Shown: positions 1-11,739, counted from the stretch's first letter. The stretch: 64,000 nucleotides of DNA from Tetmemena sp. SeJ-2015 (GCA_027382625.1 JAJKFJ010022070.1:1-64000), one strand, 5' to 3'. Translations and numbers: made by a program. Notes: generated by a model from the letters alone, not told the origin.

Positions 1-1
1 A

Positions 2-331
2 CAGACTTGGCTCAACGGTTCAGTGCAGTGGGACATTTGGTCTATAGTTGCAATCATACTTGAATGCGATATGAAACCAGAGGAATACTACTAGTGTGAA
101 AGTGAAGATGATGCAATATAATTCGCAGCAAGACATTGTAAGATAGACAAGGTATCAGAACCTTTGAAAAAGTCAGTAAACAAAGTAATAATCAAGCAAC
201 CTATGAAACCTAACACTCAGCTATCTGAGATAGAGGAAGCACTTAAAGGTAAAAAATTCAGAGAATATGAGACAGACGTCAAAGTCACCTTCCTAGAAGA
301 CTTTAGATTGCCTGTTTAGGGTTAAATTTAG
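2..331 (+). pseudogene. Kinase-like C-terminal fragment of TBE ORF
   Basis: Reading from base 2 with TAA/TAG as Gln gives an open frame beginning near VQWDIWSIVAIILECDM. This resembles the DIWSLGxIxxEL segment (subdomain IX) of protein kinases, followed by a charged helical tail ending near FLEDFRLPVQ. The catalytic loop would lie left of the window. In TBE elements the 57-kDa ORF has a kinase-like domain, so this is probably its C-terminal part. It is convergent with the transposase remnant on the other strand. Base composition turns AT-rich after about 310. Assignment rests on one motif and on context. Confidence 0.5.
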
Positions 332-393
332 CATGATTATAAGTATTAATAAAGAAATTAATTAATTATACACAACTTATTTTCATTTTCTTA

Positions 394-1155
394 TCATATT
401 ATGTGCTTTTGGAGTTTTATTGTGGTGGCTCTCCAATCGAGGCCCTCCTGGTCCAGGTATGCTACCAGTTCGAGGATAAAATTCTTGATAGTGAGCGAAT
501 TGTTGCGGTCAGAGTGGATGGCGTAAGCCAGGCGCCCATCGCTGAACGAGGCAGCTACCAAACTTAAACCATATACACGCTGGAGACTGTCGCTATAACA
601 GCATGTTCCAGAGACGCTCCGCCCCTTGCGCTAGTATGACTGCTTATTCAAAGAGCTCTCATCAATGTTGATGAAGAGGCGCTGCTCGCTGAGAGCACGT
701 ATGAAATAAGATGCTGCGAGCTGCCGCTAAAGTAGACACGCCGAAGTGTTTGTCCTTACGTCCAGAGTATAGACCTTCTTGAATGATAACCCTAGGCTGC
801 GCTTCAGCATCCTCCGCAGTCGGGGAATCGAGACTCCCTGGCCAAGCACACCCTACAGCTATTATCTCAGGACTCGAGCAGAGACTATCGGCTCCTTCTC
901 CGAGAGTCTCCTCGTGACAGCTCGCATAAGCAGGGCCTCACTACCTCTTAGCCCGTTAGCAGCGGAGGCGCTGATCCGTGGGTCTGCGCAGTCCTTGCTG
1001 CTGAGTAGCATTTCAAGGGCGGCACGCTTGAGGCCGAACCGAATTATCAACGACGTCTTCGAGCAGCGCTCCTTCTCTCGCAGATGCCTGATGCGCTCTC
1101 TCAGCTCCGCTCTCTGGTGATTGATCCTCGTGATCTTCACTTGATCTCGACGCAC
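394..1155 (-). pseudogene. TBE transposase (Tc1/mariner-IS630 type), truncated
   Basis: With the ciliate code the minus strand reads from about 1155 down to a TGA at 394-396. It begins with a basic helical N-terminal region (RDQVKITRINHQRAELRERI), followed by a segment resembling the DNA-binding part, then LFINIDESSLN, which matches the first catalytic Asp (IDES) of DDE transposases, then GRSVSGTCCYSDS and GLSLVAASFSDGRLAYAI. It stops just where the second catalytic Asp (LDN-type motif) should follow, after DWRATTIKLQKHII. The frame continues upstream of 1155 across a 27-base GT...AG segment (about 1167-1193) into KEALTVCMPSLPSW, so the true start lies further right. Loss of the second Asp and the C-terminal Glu makes it inactive. 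Confidence 0.7.
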
Positions 1156-1887
1156 CTACAAGACAGGCTTCAGCACTGATAAAAATAGAGGCCTCAACTT
1201 ACTCGCTTAGATATCCAAGATGGCAATGAGGGCATGCAGACCGTGAGGGCCTCCTTCTCCCCACCCAGCATAATGGGCGATTCGCTCCTTCCTGGCCCAT
1301 CAAGCAGGGATAGTTGTGGCCGCAGTTGCTGCGATAATGCCCGCAACTCTGCTATCTACGATGAATTGAGGAGGCCAAGCTCAGCGTTTCCTGCCTCAGA
1401 GCACTCGAGCTGACGCCGAGGGTCGAGGATTTACATCGGGAAGGCCTTTAATTGCAGGCGAGCTCTTGCCCGGTCCGTCTCCTTTCCGAGAGTGGACTGC
1501 ATCAATGATTGTAAGGGTTTCGGAGGGCCAGACCCGTCGCCAACTATGATGAGGCCCGAGGTGAGGCAGACCTCGCCGTCCCCTTCATCGCCTGAGCTAT
1601 CTTCAACCTCGGCCGCAAGGTCTTCTCGAGTTGGTTAATTCGATGGTGCTCCTGCTCGCATTCCTCCAATAAAGCCCTCAAGGGTGGTCTAAAGATACCG
1701 CCTCTGATGTGGAGTAGACCTAAATTGGCTAGGGATTATTTCTCCTCTGAGGAGAATTCTAGCCAGTCCCGCTGGTCTTACATATTGGAGAGACTTTTAT
1801 TTATACGATTTCCAATATTAAATAATATTATAGGTTATAATTCAAGGCGACCTCAAAAGAGCCTCTCCACCAGTAAATCACGCAACA

Positions 1888-2716
1888 ATGGATAGACAAC
1901 TCAATCAAATTCACGTAAACGAAGTCAGAAAAAAGATAGGGAGCAAGAAGGAGCTCTACGATTTCCTGTCCCAAGAGTGCGGCGCCTACCTCCCGAAGAT
2001 CAACTGCTCCAACATCTACTTCTTTAGGAGTATCCTCACAGGAGTGAAGGAGGTAAAGTTTGCTTCGTAACAGTGATAGCACTTGAAGCGCAGCCAAGTA
2101 ATCGTCGCCGCTGTGCCCCAGATTGACGGTCTAACTGCCGATAACTTCCTGGACTACGCACAGAGTCAGGTGTCACTCCTAAAGTACCTGCCAGACCAGC
2201 GCGATTGGCTCCACCTCGACAAGAAGCGGATCACGGACGTCTTGCTCTCCTCGACACAGATTGAATAAACCAAATGATACTGAAAGCGAAGCAGGTGAGG
2301 CGTGAGATGCTGGATCGGAGCCAAAATTCATTGGTAATGATGAAACCAGAGTTCGCCAGCGCTCTCTCGAACTCGATCACCTTTAGCGGTAAGAGCCTTA
2401 GCGGTCTAATTTCAGCGTAGTCTAGAAGGGGCGATCCGCATTTCTCATAAAGCAGAGTGCCAAAAGAAAGGAGTGGCCCAGCGTTGTGGTCGAGGAGATC
2501 AAGGAGATATCTATTGCTTCGAAGCCAAAGACCCTATACATGCAGGAGAACAAGCGCGTCATGGATGAGATTGGCCAGCTAAAGGACCAAGTCGGCGATC
2601 TCCTCGGGTACAAGCAGCTTGCGCTCCGCCTCCACGAGGGAGGCATGATCGACGATGAGGGCAAGCCTTCACTGCTGGTGCCTGGCTAATAGTAGATTGA
2701 TTTGATGGAGTGACTG
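1888..2716 (+). pseudogene. Decayed internal ORF of the TBE-like element
   Basis: An ATG at 1888 opens a frame starting MDRQLNQIHVNEVRKKIG that reaches a TGA after VKEVKFASQQ near 2074. Coding continues in the same frame as QHLKRSQVIVAAVPQIDG to DVLLSSTQIE, then in shifted frames (MILKAKQVRREMLDRSQ at about 2278; VVEEIKEISIASKPKT to SLLVPGQQQIDLME at about 2484-2716, ending at TGA). The pieces have similar composition and are likely one protein broken by at least one TGA and two shifts. Size and place suit the 22-kDa ORF of TBE elements, whose function is unknown. No catalytic motif seen. Confidence 0.5.
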
Positions 2717-4969
2717 ACGTTATTAATTTTTAAGCGCTTAATTAAACTTACTAGCCGGTAGATTATAAATTTTATTTCAGAGGCTCCTATCCCTCAAAGA
2801 AGGAGACGATGAAGTGGATGCCGATCTGTCGCAACTCACTATATCACTCTCACCAGCGGGGCGACACCATACATCCCGCCGAAGCAAGCAGGTGAGATCC
2901 AACCCTCAAGTCATGGTCTGCGTCTCAGTGGGTGGTATCATCGACTCTGATTTACCGTCGAATGGGCTAAGTTCAAATGCCCTAACACCCTCTCATTCCA
3001 AAACCCCGGAGGGGACCAGCAGGGAGTTTGATGCCACTGGGCCAAGGAGTCTACTGATATGCCCCGCACCACATTCATGCGCTTAGCTTCCCACATGGAC
3101 GGGTTTACTCGACAATGGCGAGGATGTCGATGACTGGAGTCGGGCGGGGGATGAAATAGAATCGTCATGACAAGGTGAAGCTTTGAACGACCCTGCTTGA
3201 TTAGGAGTGATTTTGTGAGAAGTGATAGATGGCCTAGATATGGCTCTCAACTGCTATAGTCTTAGGCAACTTGGGGATGTTGGGCAAGGTGAAAGCCTGT
3301 CTGGGCATTTGGCGACCAGGCAGCTCCCTCCCTCTAGGGGATGGCTCTGGCAGTGCACAAGGAAGATACGCAGCTACCCTCCTCTCCACATCCAGTCTGG
3401 AGGCCTCTTAATACTTTCGCGAACTGCCTGGACCATTGAGTAAGGATGGCGCCAAGGAGCAGCGATTGAGCCATGGGAGGCCTTGAGCATTAGTAACAGC
3501 TTAACTAACGCTGATGGCTCGAAGTTGGGTGGCAACTTCGGCGTGAGCCACGTACATATGCCACCCTTATTCCCGAAATCCCTTTGGAAAGCTTAATCGA
3601 ACTCATCGCGCACCAGGAGCAGAGACGGGCTGAGTCGAGTGGGAGAGGCCAAGGAGATCCTCACCATCTCATTTGTGGCTAGAAGCCCGCTTGAAGGAGA
3701 AGAGATTCGGCAGCCGCAAGCTTGGGATCCCACAGCATAGGTCTCTTAGTTTAGCTGGAAGGGTTGTGTCAACTCATGGCGGCTAGAGCAAAGCCTTCGC
3801 CTAATTGTGATGAGTTGAGGAAGAGCTGGCCTTGCTGCTTATCATCTCACCGACTGGGATGACCTGAGCATCGAGTGCATCTAAAGGAGATTCCTCCTTC
3901 AGCTCTCTGGCTTGGACAGACGGTTTAGCAAGGCTGCGCTGAGCATCTGTTCGAGGGCTCATCTCATGGGCAAGGACCTCTCAAAGCCGTGATTGGCAGG
4001 CTCGCCACTACCCGGGTCACTGGAGCTAGTCCGGGGAGATGAGGGAGAAAAGCTAGCCGGACTAACCAACCGCCGTTAGAAGGAGGGCCTAGGAGAAGTG
4101 CCGCGCCATTGTGTTACCCAATCACGCGCTTGGCGAGCCGGAGGTGCTCGAAGATGGAGGAATGTCTGCCGAGGAATCACTTCATACAGCACTGAGATTG
4201 ATAGCGGCTCGGAGTTGTGAGGAGGGAGACATTCTACAAGTCTGGCGAGATCCGCAAGGCCATGTCAACGAAGTGAGAGCCGGAGACTTGTGAGAGAGGT
4301 GTTGCGCATGCTGTCTTGAGGAGCAAATAAGCTGAGGAGACTGGCCATAGTCCTCTGCGAGTGGAGGAGTGCGCTTCATGCTCTTGAGAAAGCGGCGCCT
4401 CTCATGGAGTGTGAGGAGAGATGAGATGGAAGAGAAAAGAGAAGCTATCAAAGGAGTTGCTTTGACGATGCACCTCCTCTATCCTCGAGAACTACTGATC
4501 TGAAAGTTTCGACCTCTTAAGATGAAGACCAGCTCGCATCTCTCTTATACCTTTCTCTGCTTTCTCGTCTCCTCGTTTGATTTAGACATTTAAATTATAT
4601 AAGTTAATAATATAAGGGGAGGCTCGTCAAACATGGCTATCTCTAATTCACAAGGAAGGATGCTCCTTCTCTCTCGGCATGCATTCACTTCTTCTCATCA
4701 GGAAGGAATCCTGTCAGTTCAGCCAATGCGTGATCTGAGGATAGCAAGGAGGAGATAAGCAGCTATTGGCGAAGACGAAGAGCTAGAAAGCAGAGAGAAC
4801 ACAATAGAGATAAGAGTGAGATCAATGGTTTCATCTGAATGATGCTCGCCATTTTTCAGATCTGATTTGGATAGAGGGGTCAGGTTTAACGACTCTATTG
4901 AGCCTTTTCACGTGCAATTAAATCTGCACATTTCTCATCACTTCACACTCTCTCTCAACTTGGGTAATT
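2717..4969 (+). other. Remaining transposon interior with decayed coding traces
   Basis: This stretch is GC-rich like the rest of the element and has plus-strand open fragments in changing frames, for example STDMPRTTFMRLASHMDGFT (about 3053-3112) and ALRLIAARSCEEGDILQVWR (about 4190-4250). I could not join them into one protein or assign a family. A short AT-rich island sits near 4585-4620. The last part, just left of the telomere-like end, should hold the rest of the terminal inverted repeat. Confidence 0.35.
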
Positions 4970-4986
4970 GGGGTTTTGGGGTTTTG
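4970..4986. repeat. Telomere-like transposon terminus (G4T4G4T4G)
   Basis: The 17 bases GGGGTTTTGGGGTTTTG are exactly two units of the spirotrich telomere repeat plus one base, in the orientation expected for the right end of a TBE element (left ends read C4A4). It is the only such run I saw in the window. Sequence to the right is AT-rich and unrelated, so this marks the element boundary and is not a chromosome end. The expected three-base ANT target duplication cannot be tested without the left end. Confidence 0.85.
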
Positions 4987-5069
4987 TGGTTTATTATGAA
5001 CTCCATGTCTAAAAAAACTTTTCGTTTCTTATTATAGCTCATATAATTTTAGTTTTTTTTCTTCTTAAA

Positions 5070-5330
5070 TATAAATAAGGAACTATTTTAACTTTGAAGT
5101 TTTTTAGTTGAGAATATTTTAAGGTTTAATATCTCTATGAATGATGTTGTTTCTGTGAAGGTGCTTGAGGGAGAAAAAATTTTTAATTAACCCTAGCAAT
5201 ATGGATATCAATGGAATGCTCATTCCAAGGGGAGAAACAATGATCCTGTGCACTTTGGCTGAATCCTCAATTTGTGAGGGCAATTTAATTAGGAGGCTAC
5301 ATTTATGAATAATTGGCACCTGCCACATTA
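5070..5330 (-). pseudogene. Protein-kinase catalytic-loop fragment
   Basis: The minus strand reads FFSLKHLHRNNIIHRDIKPQNIL, where HRDIKPQN (near 5105-5140) is the canonical kinase catalytic loop (subdomain VIb, HRDxKxxN). No glycine loop precedes it and no DFG follows within the AT-rich flank, so only a fragment is present. Upstream (5180-5460) the sequence is less AT-rich and may hold other small coding pieces that I cannot place. It could be an orphan MDS of a cellular kinase gene, or a remnant of another TBE 57-kDa ORF, since it lies only about 120 bases outside the TBE end and in opposite orientation. Confidence 0.45.
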
Positions 5331-5499
5331 AAGTCAGGTTAACTCCATCAGGAGAGCAGATAGAGGGTCATCGCACAGGATAAAGTCCAGCTAATTTTGC
5401 AAGCGCTATCCAATGAGCCCTAGATCGTCCAAAATGAACATTTTTCTCAACTGCCAGGAAACAAAGGTCTAAAAAGGGGAAATCCCAATGCAGAAACTT

Positions 5500-6350
5500 T
5501 CTATAATAGAAATCATAAATTAAAAAAAATTTCGCAAAATCAAGTTAAAATTAAAAAACTTTAAAAAAAATAGATTTTAATTTAAACTTTATAAGGACTT
5601 TCCCAATTTAGTGTCCTTGACATTATACAAAGTTAAAGGGGGATTAATTAAAAAAAACTTACTCAGCTGTCTGGAAAAATCAACAAAGATTAAAACTCTA
5701 GACTTTAAATATCCCTCCTTCAGTTCCTAAAGAAAAAATTCTAAAAAACAATCTGTTTTAAATTAATTAAATTTTATATTCTTGTTGAAAACTTGAGTAT
5801 TGTAGCAACAGACTTTACTTTTTTAAAAGGATTTTCTCAAAACAAGACTATCTTGAATTTAAATATAAGAAGAATAGTATTAGATAGCTGAGTCTATATT
5901 TTAAAAATAAAAATTTTCCCCGTTTAGTCTGACGGGTAATAAATTTAAATAAAATTTTTAAGAATTATTAGTCATAAATCAACTTATAAATTTATTTTTT
6001 TAGGTATTTTAGTGTCTTTATTTCAAATTTCTTCAGTTTATTCGTTGATTTTTAGAATGAAACAAAATTTTCAGCTTATTTTATCTTATCAATTAGCAAA
6101 ATATATTTAAATTTACATCTTTATTGTTAAACAAGAGTTATGCTCTTGACTTAAATTGAAGTTGCTGTAAGAGACTATTTTTTTAAAACCCATTTAATTT
6201 TTTCTTGGGTGAAAATGAATAAATTAATTTACTTTTATCTACTTCCTTAAATTAAAATACTTTAAAATTAAAAAATAATTTCTCACTGAAACCTAACCTT
6301 TCAATAATAAATTTCTTTTATAAATTTCACATTATCAATCGATATAAATT
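5500..6350. other. AT-rich non-coding stretch
   Basis: Extremely AT-rich, with A and T runs and no frame with recognisable protein character on either strand. Probably germline-limited DNA between the TBE insertion and the first leucine-rich-repeat-like remnant. Confidence 0.5.
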
Positions 6351-6354
6351 CTGA

Positions 6355-6620
6355 TGAGCCTCTTTTGAAAGAGGAGGAATTATTTGAGACGAAGACTAAT
6401 CTTCCTTATTAATTTTAATCATACCCTGTAAGCTCTCATGCTTAAGATGCAGAATAACTCTGTAAAAGCAATCTTTGATCTAGATTATTTTTGCTCCCTT
6501 CTACAAAAATATGCTATTTTTTTTCTGGGCATTTTTGATAACCTTGCAAAAGTGAGTCTCGATGGAATAAAATTTGAGGATAAATAAGGACAAAAATAGC
6601 AAAATAATCTCACAAGCAAT
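6355..6620 (+). pseudogene. LRR-like gene remnant, copy A part 1
   Basis: This segment matches 16.83-17.07 kb base for base over much of its length: shared stretches include GACGAAGACTAATC / CCGAAGACTAATC, TTTTTGCTCCCTTCTAC and GGCATTTTTGATAACCTT. In the 16.8-kb copy the frame is open and encodes a leucine/asparagine-rich protein piece (NHLINLITPYKHSCLKCN). Here the frame is broken by insertions and substitutions. It is a decayed duplicate of the same LRR-like gene. Confidence 0.5.
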
Positions 6621-8150
6621 TATAATGATAATTAAATTAAAATTACAAAATTACTAAATTAATCAATTTAAAACAGCCAATGGTTTAATTTGAAGAATAA
6701 AATTTCAATAGGAGATCTCTTAATTAAAAGGCTGTTGTAATTTGGAAGAGTAAGATTCATTAGAGATTGTTTAAAAATTATAGAAACAAATAATTCACAA
6801 TTTATTCATAAAATGTTACTTATAATTATTTTTAAATTGGTTATACTTCTGAATCGGCTATAACATAAAATATTTTGAAGCTGGTTCTTTTTCAATAGAA
6901 TTTGAGATGTGAATATTAAAAAATTGAGAATTTGTAAAATTGTTTTCTTTAAAATAAATTTGAAATAACTCACTAGTAAAATTTCTAAAGTCCTGTCTTA
7001 GTAAAGGTCTATTTTGGAAAATATGAGTCTAAATCAAATGAGAGACAAGAGGAATATATTTATTTTCTCTCTAGGAAATAGAAATAGAAATTTAAATAAG
7101 TATAAGGAAATAAAGGCCCTAAAGTAAAGTTGAGATACTCATCCATAAAATAAAATTTATACTGTAAATTATAATAATAACAAAGAACTTTAGTAGAATC
7201 AAATTTTGTTAAGACTTTTAAATCATAGAAGTCAGGTCACTTCAAGGCTATAATTTTGGAAAAATTTTAAGTAAAATTTTGGCATAAACAATAATTTTAG
7301 ACTATAGTAATATTTATTTGAAGTAACTAAGTTTAGTAAGATAAAAACCACAGAATTGAATAAAGGAAATTTAAAGAAGTACAAGTATGATTCTATGTCA
7401 TTCTTTTAGAAGCTTTGATCCTCTAAATTAATTATCTTAGTGATGAAATCAAGGAAGCTTAAGAAAATTAAAAAGCCCATTAAATACTACATCTAAAAAC
7501 CTAATGTATTTTCAAAAATTATTTATCCAAGACGACGCATGCCAAGAAGATAAAGATTATTTTAAACTGCCTAAAAATATATTTCAGAAAGTCAAAAGCT
7601 CTCATAAGATAAAATAAAGCTACATTTTGAGGCGAGTCATCAAGAAATAATCTCTTCGCCAATGATCCAGATTTATAAAAAGTTCCTTTTGAGAAATTTC
7701 TTATTATATTTAAATAAAAGCAATACTCTAAGAGTGGCATCCAGTATTTCAAGTAGTCAAAATTTAAAAATGAGTAAAATTAGAAGCATTTTATAAATAA
7801 AAGCAATTAAAATTTTGAATGGAAAACAGCTTTAGCAATTTAAAAAGTAAATAAATGAGGAAATTATAAAAAAGAGAAAAGGAATAGACTCTTGAAAGAG
7901 CAAGTTATTCAAATGCTAGTGGACTTTAAATTATGACTAGCAATTTATAATATTATATTTTAAATGAAAAGATTTTCATTTTCTCTATAATTATTAAACA
8001 TACTCTAAATGAATCTTTGTCTTCCAAATTGCAAAAGCCTTGTAATCCAAATGTCTTCAGTTGAAATTTTAATCATTAAATTATATAAATAGCTGTTAAA
8101 AAAGGAATTAAATAAGTAGATTTGTAATTTAATTAAATTATTCTAATATT
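6621..8150. other. AT-rich stretch, no recognisable gene
   Basis: Long A+T-rich tract between two pieces that are nearly adjacent in the paralogous copy (17.07 versus 17.08 kb). About 1.5 kb has therefore been inserted here, or deleted there. A minus-strand frame around 7519-7752 is open but has no family character. Confidence 0.4.
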
Positions 8151-8154
8151 AAGC

Positions 8155-8760
8155 TCTCTTTGATTAGATTACCACATAGCAAAGATTGAGGCGTTTTTAA
8201 ATTTTGAACAGTAAATTTTCTCCTTCATTTATTATATTTTAAAGAATAATAATTTATTTTGCTTCATATAAAAAGGCGTTATTTGATTCTCTAGAAGAAA
8301 ATAAGCCTAAGTTTTTGAGAGTTCTTGATTTATCAGGTTCCTTTTTCTAAGACTTCATATTTAATAGGCTGGATAATCTGTTAGAAAGCAATAGATTGAT
8401 AACTAGCTTGAGTATGTTCAGAATAGACTTGAAATATGAGGAGTGTAAAAGGCTTTTGTAGGCGATCAAAATTCATCCCTGCATAAAACATTATTTCAAA
8501 TTTTAAATTTACAAGTTTAGTTTATCATTGGGAAAGTAATATATGAAGATATATAAACTGAGGAGAGTTAGCAATTAGAAATACTTGACAGCTTGCCAAA
8601 TTCAATTTAAAAATTAACAGTTTTTAGACTCTAAATCATAAAAAAAAGACTCTCAAATCAACTATTTACTCATAAAGCGGAGTAAATTATTTCTTAGCTC
8701 CCTAATATATAATTTATTCAACTCTGATTTCATTTTATTCTTGTAAGTTAAAAAAACTTA
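8155..8760 (+). pseudogene. LRR-like gene remnant, copy A part 2
   Basis: Closely matches 17.08-17.72 kb, for example TCTTTGATTAGAT, AAATTTTCTCCTTCA, TTTTGCTTCATATAAAAAGGCGTT and AGAAAGCAATAGATTGATAA. The other copy encodes FRDNKPKYLRILDFSGCF and CKRLLQAIKIHPSLKH, typical of irregular leucine-rich repeats. Here the frame is interrupted several times (runs of A, an added TGA), so it is a pseudogene or an unassembled germline fragment. Confidence 0.5.
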
Positions 8761-8839
8761 AATCAATCTCTATTTTATAAAATATTTTTAATTAGATATC
8801 ATAATTAAAGGAAAAATTGGTTGCAAGTCAATTTTAAAA

Positions 8840-9180
8840 CTTTTATAATATAGATGGAATTTTAATTAAAATCGATGATTGGTTAAAATAATAAATGGAG
8901 AGTTGCAAAATGGTGTCAGTTGAAATCGCAGATTCACCCCTGATCTGCAGCTTGTTCGATAGAGAATCAAAAATTAATAAGAGTTTCTTCTTTAATCATC
9001 TTCACAGTACCTCTCAGCAGCGAGATATGCCTCGCGCATTCTTCTTCTTCCTCATCTTTATTTTCATTACAACTTGTTCGCTTTATAACTCTTACTGGGG
9101 CACTCCCCCACAAAAAGTTCAAGGATAAAAAGTCCTTTAGAATTTGATGATTTAATTGAAGGTTAATTATTAAATTTAAA
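8840..9180. repeat. Dispersed repeat, related to 36.83-37.16 kb
   Basis: Shares an ordered series of blocks with the interior of the 35.8-38.9 kb transposon: CTGATYTGYAG followed by TTTTCGATAG-like sequence, ATCAAAAAWTTAA, then CACTCYCCCAMAAAAA and AAGGATAAAAAGT near the right end. An open frame of 77 codons (8895-9128) ends with a hydrophobic stretch, FFFFLIFIFITTCSLYNSYW, that could be one membrane helix. Because the same region is non-coding in the other copy, I treat the homology as a repeat and do not call a gene. Confidence 0.45.
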
Positions 9181-9544
9181 TTTAAAACTAACTGAGTTAT
9201 TTAATCCTTTTAATTTAATATCAATTTAATCTCTTTTTTATTTAAATTCTCATAATTTTAAAAATATAACAGAAATTAAATCAATTTCAAAAAAATTAAG
9301 ATGCTTTAATTATATTTATTCGCTTTTAAATTTTCAAATAATCTGCATAATTTCATTTGAATGTTTGATAATTTCTTTAATTCTTTATTTTTGATTAAAA
9401 GCTATTAATTAAAAATAATAAATATTTTTTTCATAAATATTGAACTTTATAGATTAGAATTATGAGAACTAGTTTCAATACTTTCTCAATTTTATCTGAA
9501 TTTACATGATAAAGACTTATTCTCATTAAATATTATATACTCTA

Positions 9545-9725
9545 ACTAAATAAATAATAGCTTTTTAAAATGTTTTCACCATAAATTGTACATTATCAAA
9601 ATTCAATACTCTTTTTAAAGATATGTTTGCTCTAATTTCTATTTATGTTGCTTAAACATAAATGACAGAGGTCCTTTCATAGTATAAATTATAATTTATA
9701 AATTTGGTGAGTTATATAAAGGAGT
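9545..9725 (-). pseudogene. LRR-like gene remnant, copy A part 3
   Basis: Similar to 18.10-18.28 kb: AAAATGTTTT..CCATAATTTGC / AAAATGTTTTCACCATAAATTG, then CTCTAATTTCTAT and TATGATAGAGGTCCTT / AATGACAGAGGTCCTT. In the paralogous region the minus strand belongs to a second LRR-like gene, so the whole head-to-head pair seems to have been duplicated and then decayed here. Confidence 0.4.
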
Positions 9726-11700
9726 TACAAATATAAAATAAAAATGAAGATAACCCTCAAGATGTATAGTATTATCTTTTTTATGATGATTATTTTCTTC
9801 AGATTCCAACTGAATATCACATCTTTCCGCCATTATCAAAAGCTCTCTGTTTAATTTTCAAATTATTTTGATATATGTATGTAAATTTGCTCTGCTATCT
9901 CTACTCCATTAATTTTCTAATAAAGGTTGCTAAAAATGAGAATTCTTATTTTTTCTATTGTCCTTATATCCATTTATTCATTCTGCACCAATATTGTTCT
10001 CCATTCTTAAATTGTTAAGCAATAATAATTACTCTGAAAATCTTAATTAAATGTATTATAAACTTTTACTTTAAATAATAAGTGTATTTTAAAATTTTAA
10101 AAGATCGAATTATTATTACTAATAAGCTTATCGTTAAAATAGGGATGTGGGATAATAATTAAAGTTAGATTAAAATAATATAAATAAAATAATATATATA
10201 TATATATATGATTAAAATAATAAATCAATTTATTTTTAAGAATTTAATCAAAAAGATTTGTTATAAAGGTTTTTGAAAAATTTTATTTTACAAATGTTTT
10301 GAACTTCTTTTGATCTATTTTTGAGATTGGTTTCTTTGAATTTAATCTATGAAATCTATAAATAAAATTACTTGCTTAAAAAAACTCAATTGGTTCTTTT
10401 TAATAGGTAAAAATAGAAATAAATTTAGTAAATTTCGCAGATAATTTCTTAAAAAGGTGCTTAAGAATACCTCAATAGTAAACAGCTTAAAAATTTTAGG
10501 CGAAATTCAGGTGGAATTTCAAAAAGAAAGATTTTGAGTTAATAGAGAATTAAAACTTAATTGGTCTCATTATAAAATAATAGTATTAACTTTGATTTTA
10601 TTTTTGTACTCCATTAAATATAAGCTTTTGAATAAGTTAAAATATAAGATTCATCAGTAAAAGTTTTAATTTTTAAATTTTTACATCCTAACATTTTAAC
10701 ATTAATTTAATAAACATTACATGAATTTGAATTTTAATCAATTGATTTAAAACAGAGTGCAAAATTTAATTATACATAGATACTTCAAGCCTAAAAATAT
10801 TAGCATTCACTCATGGTTTTAATATTTATATTGAACTTCACTAAATTGTTTCTATTTTTTACATGTATTAAAATTTTATTTTACTAAAATAAAATTCTTA
10901 GGGGATCTATGGTTTAATATTTAGAATAGATATTTTTTTATTGTTCATAAATAAAAAATAATTTAATAAAAAATATTATTCCTAAGTAATTACTATAATG
11001 ATCTCCTTTATTTGAATAAGCCAAACGCATCTTAAAACTAAGTAGAAAATTAATTTGACCTCAATAAAATCCTATTATGAAGAAAGAGAGTTAGACTGTA
11101 AAGCACTCTAATAAAATAGTTTGAACATTAAATGGAAATAATAATTATTTAAAAGACAAAAAAAATAAAAAAGAGATTATAAATCAGCTAATTTATGCGC
11201 AATGAATTTGCTAAAGAATGATTAAGAATATCTCTTTTTCTTATTAAAATCTAATTATTTTAAAAACAATTTATAAAGATGCCTCTCTTTGAGTCAGAAC
11301 AAATCCATCAATCATATATAACCAGAAAGTACTAAAAATTGAAATTCATTTTGACACAAGTAGTAATTGTAAGTAAGTATCAAGTACAGTTATTGGAAGT
11401 TATAGGAAATTAAATTCTAGCTCAAATAAAATACTCCTATTTCATTGAATTCATTTTTATTTATAACTCTAATAATTTTTCTACATATTTATGAACAAAT
11501 ATTAGGTAATTCTTTATCAAGTGAATCTAAGTATTAAGTCAAATCCATATTTAATTATTTTATGACATTTATAAGAAAATGATACGAGAAAATCTTAATA
11601 AGCACGAATAAATAACATTAAAAATATAATTAAGGTTTAAATAAAATGATAGAGTATTTTTTTGGCAAAATTAAAAGTAAAAATCTTTTGTAAATAAAAT
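9726..11700. other. AT-rich stretch with TA microsatellite
   Basis: No gene recognised. A TA dinucleotide run sits at about 10191-10209. The rest is A/T-rich with frequent short homopolymer runs and no frame that looks like protein, consistent with germline-limited DNA. Confidence 0.5.
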
Positions 11701-11739
11701 GGAAAAGAGGATAATCCATTTCACCAATTAACTTAAAAG

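Larger units (their letters stand above)
1..4986. mobile_element. TBE-like transposon, right part (left end outside window)
   Basis: This block is clearly richer in G and C than the AT-rich DNA that follows, and the composition changes just before a terminal telomere-like repeat at 4970-4986. It contains a kinase-like fragment (plus strand, left edge), a minus-strand transposase remnant with a DDE-type motif, and a decayed plus-strand internal ORF. Telomere-bearing (TBE) elements of Oxytricha and Stylonychia are known to end in 17 bases of C4A4 repeat and to carry a 42-kDa transposase, a 22-kDa ORF and a 57-kDa ORF with kinase similarity, so content and end agree. Every ORF here is broken by TGA codons or shifts, so this copy looks dead. 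The left terminal repeat is not in the window, so I cannot test the inverted repeat. Confidence 0.8.

Noticed and set aside
4970..4986. Chromosome end (telomere)
   Set aside because: Only 17 bases, internal, and followed by 59 kb of sequence; it matches the fixed length of TBE transposon ends.
10191..10209. TA microsatellite as a functional element
   Set aside because: A simple TA run in AT-rich DNA; nothing indicates a role.
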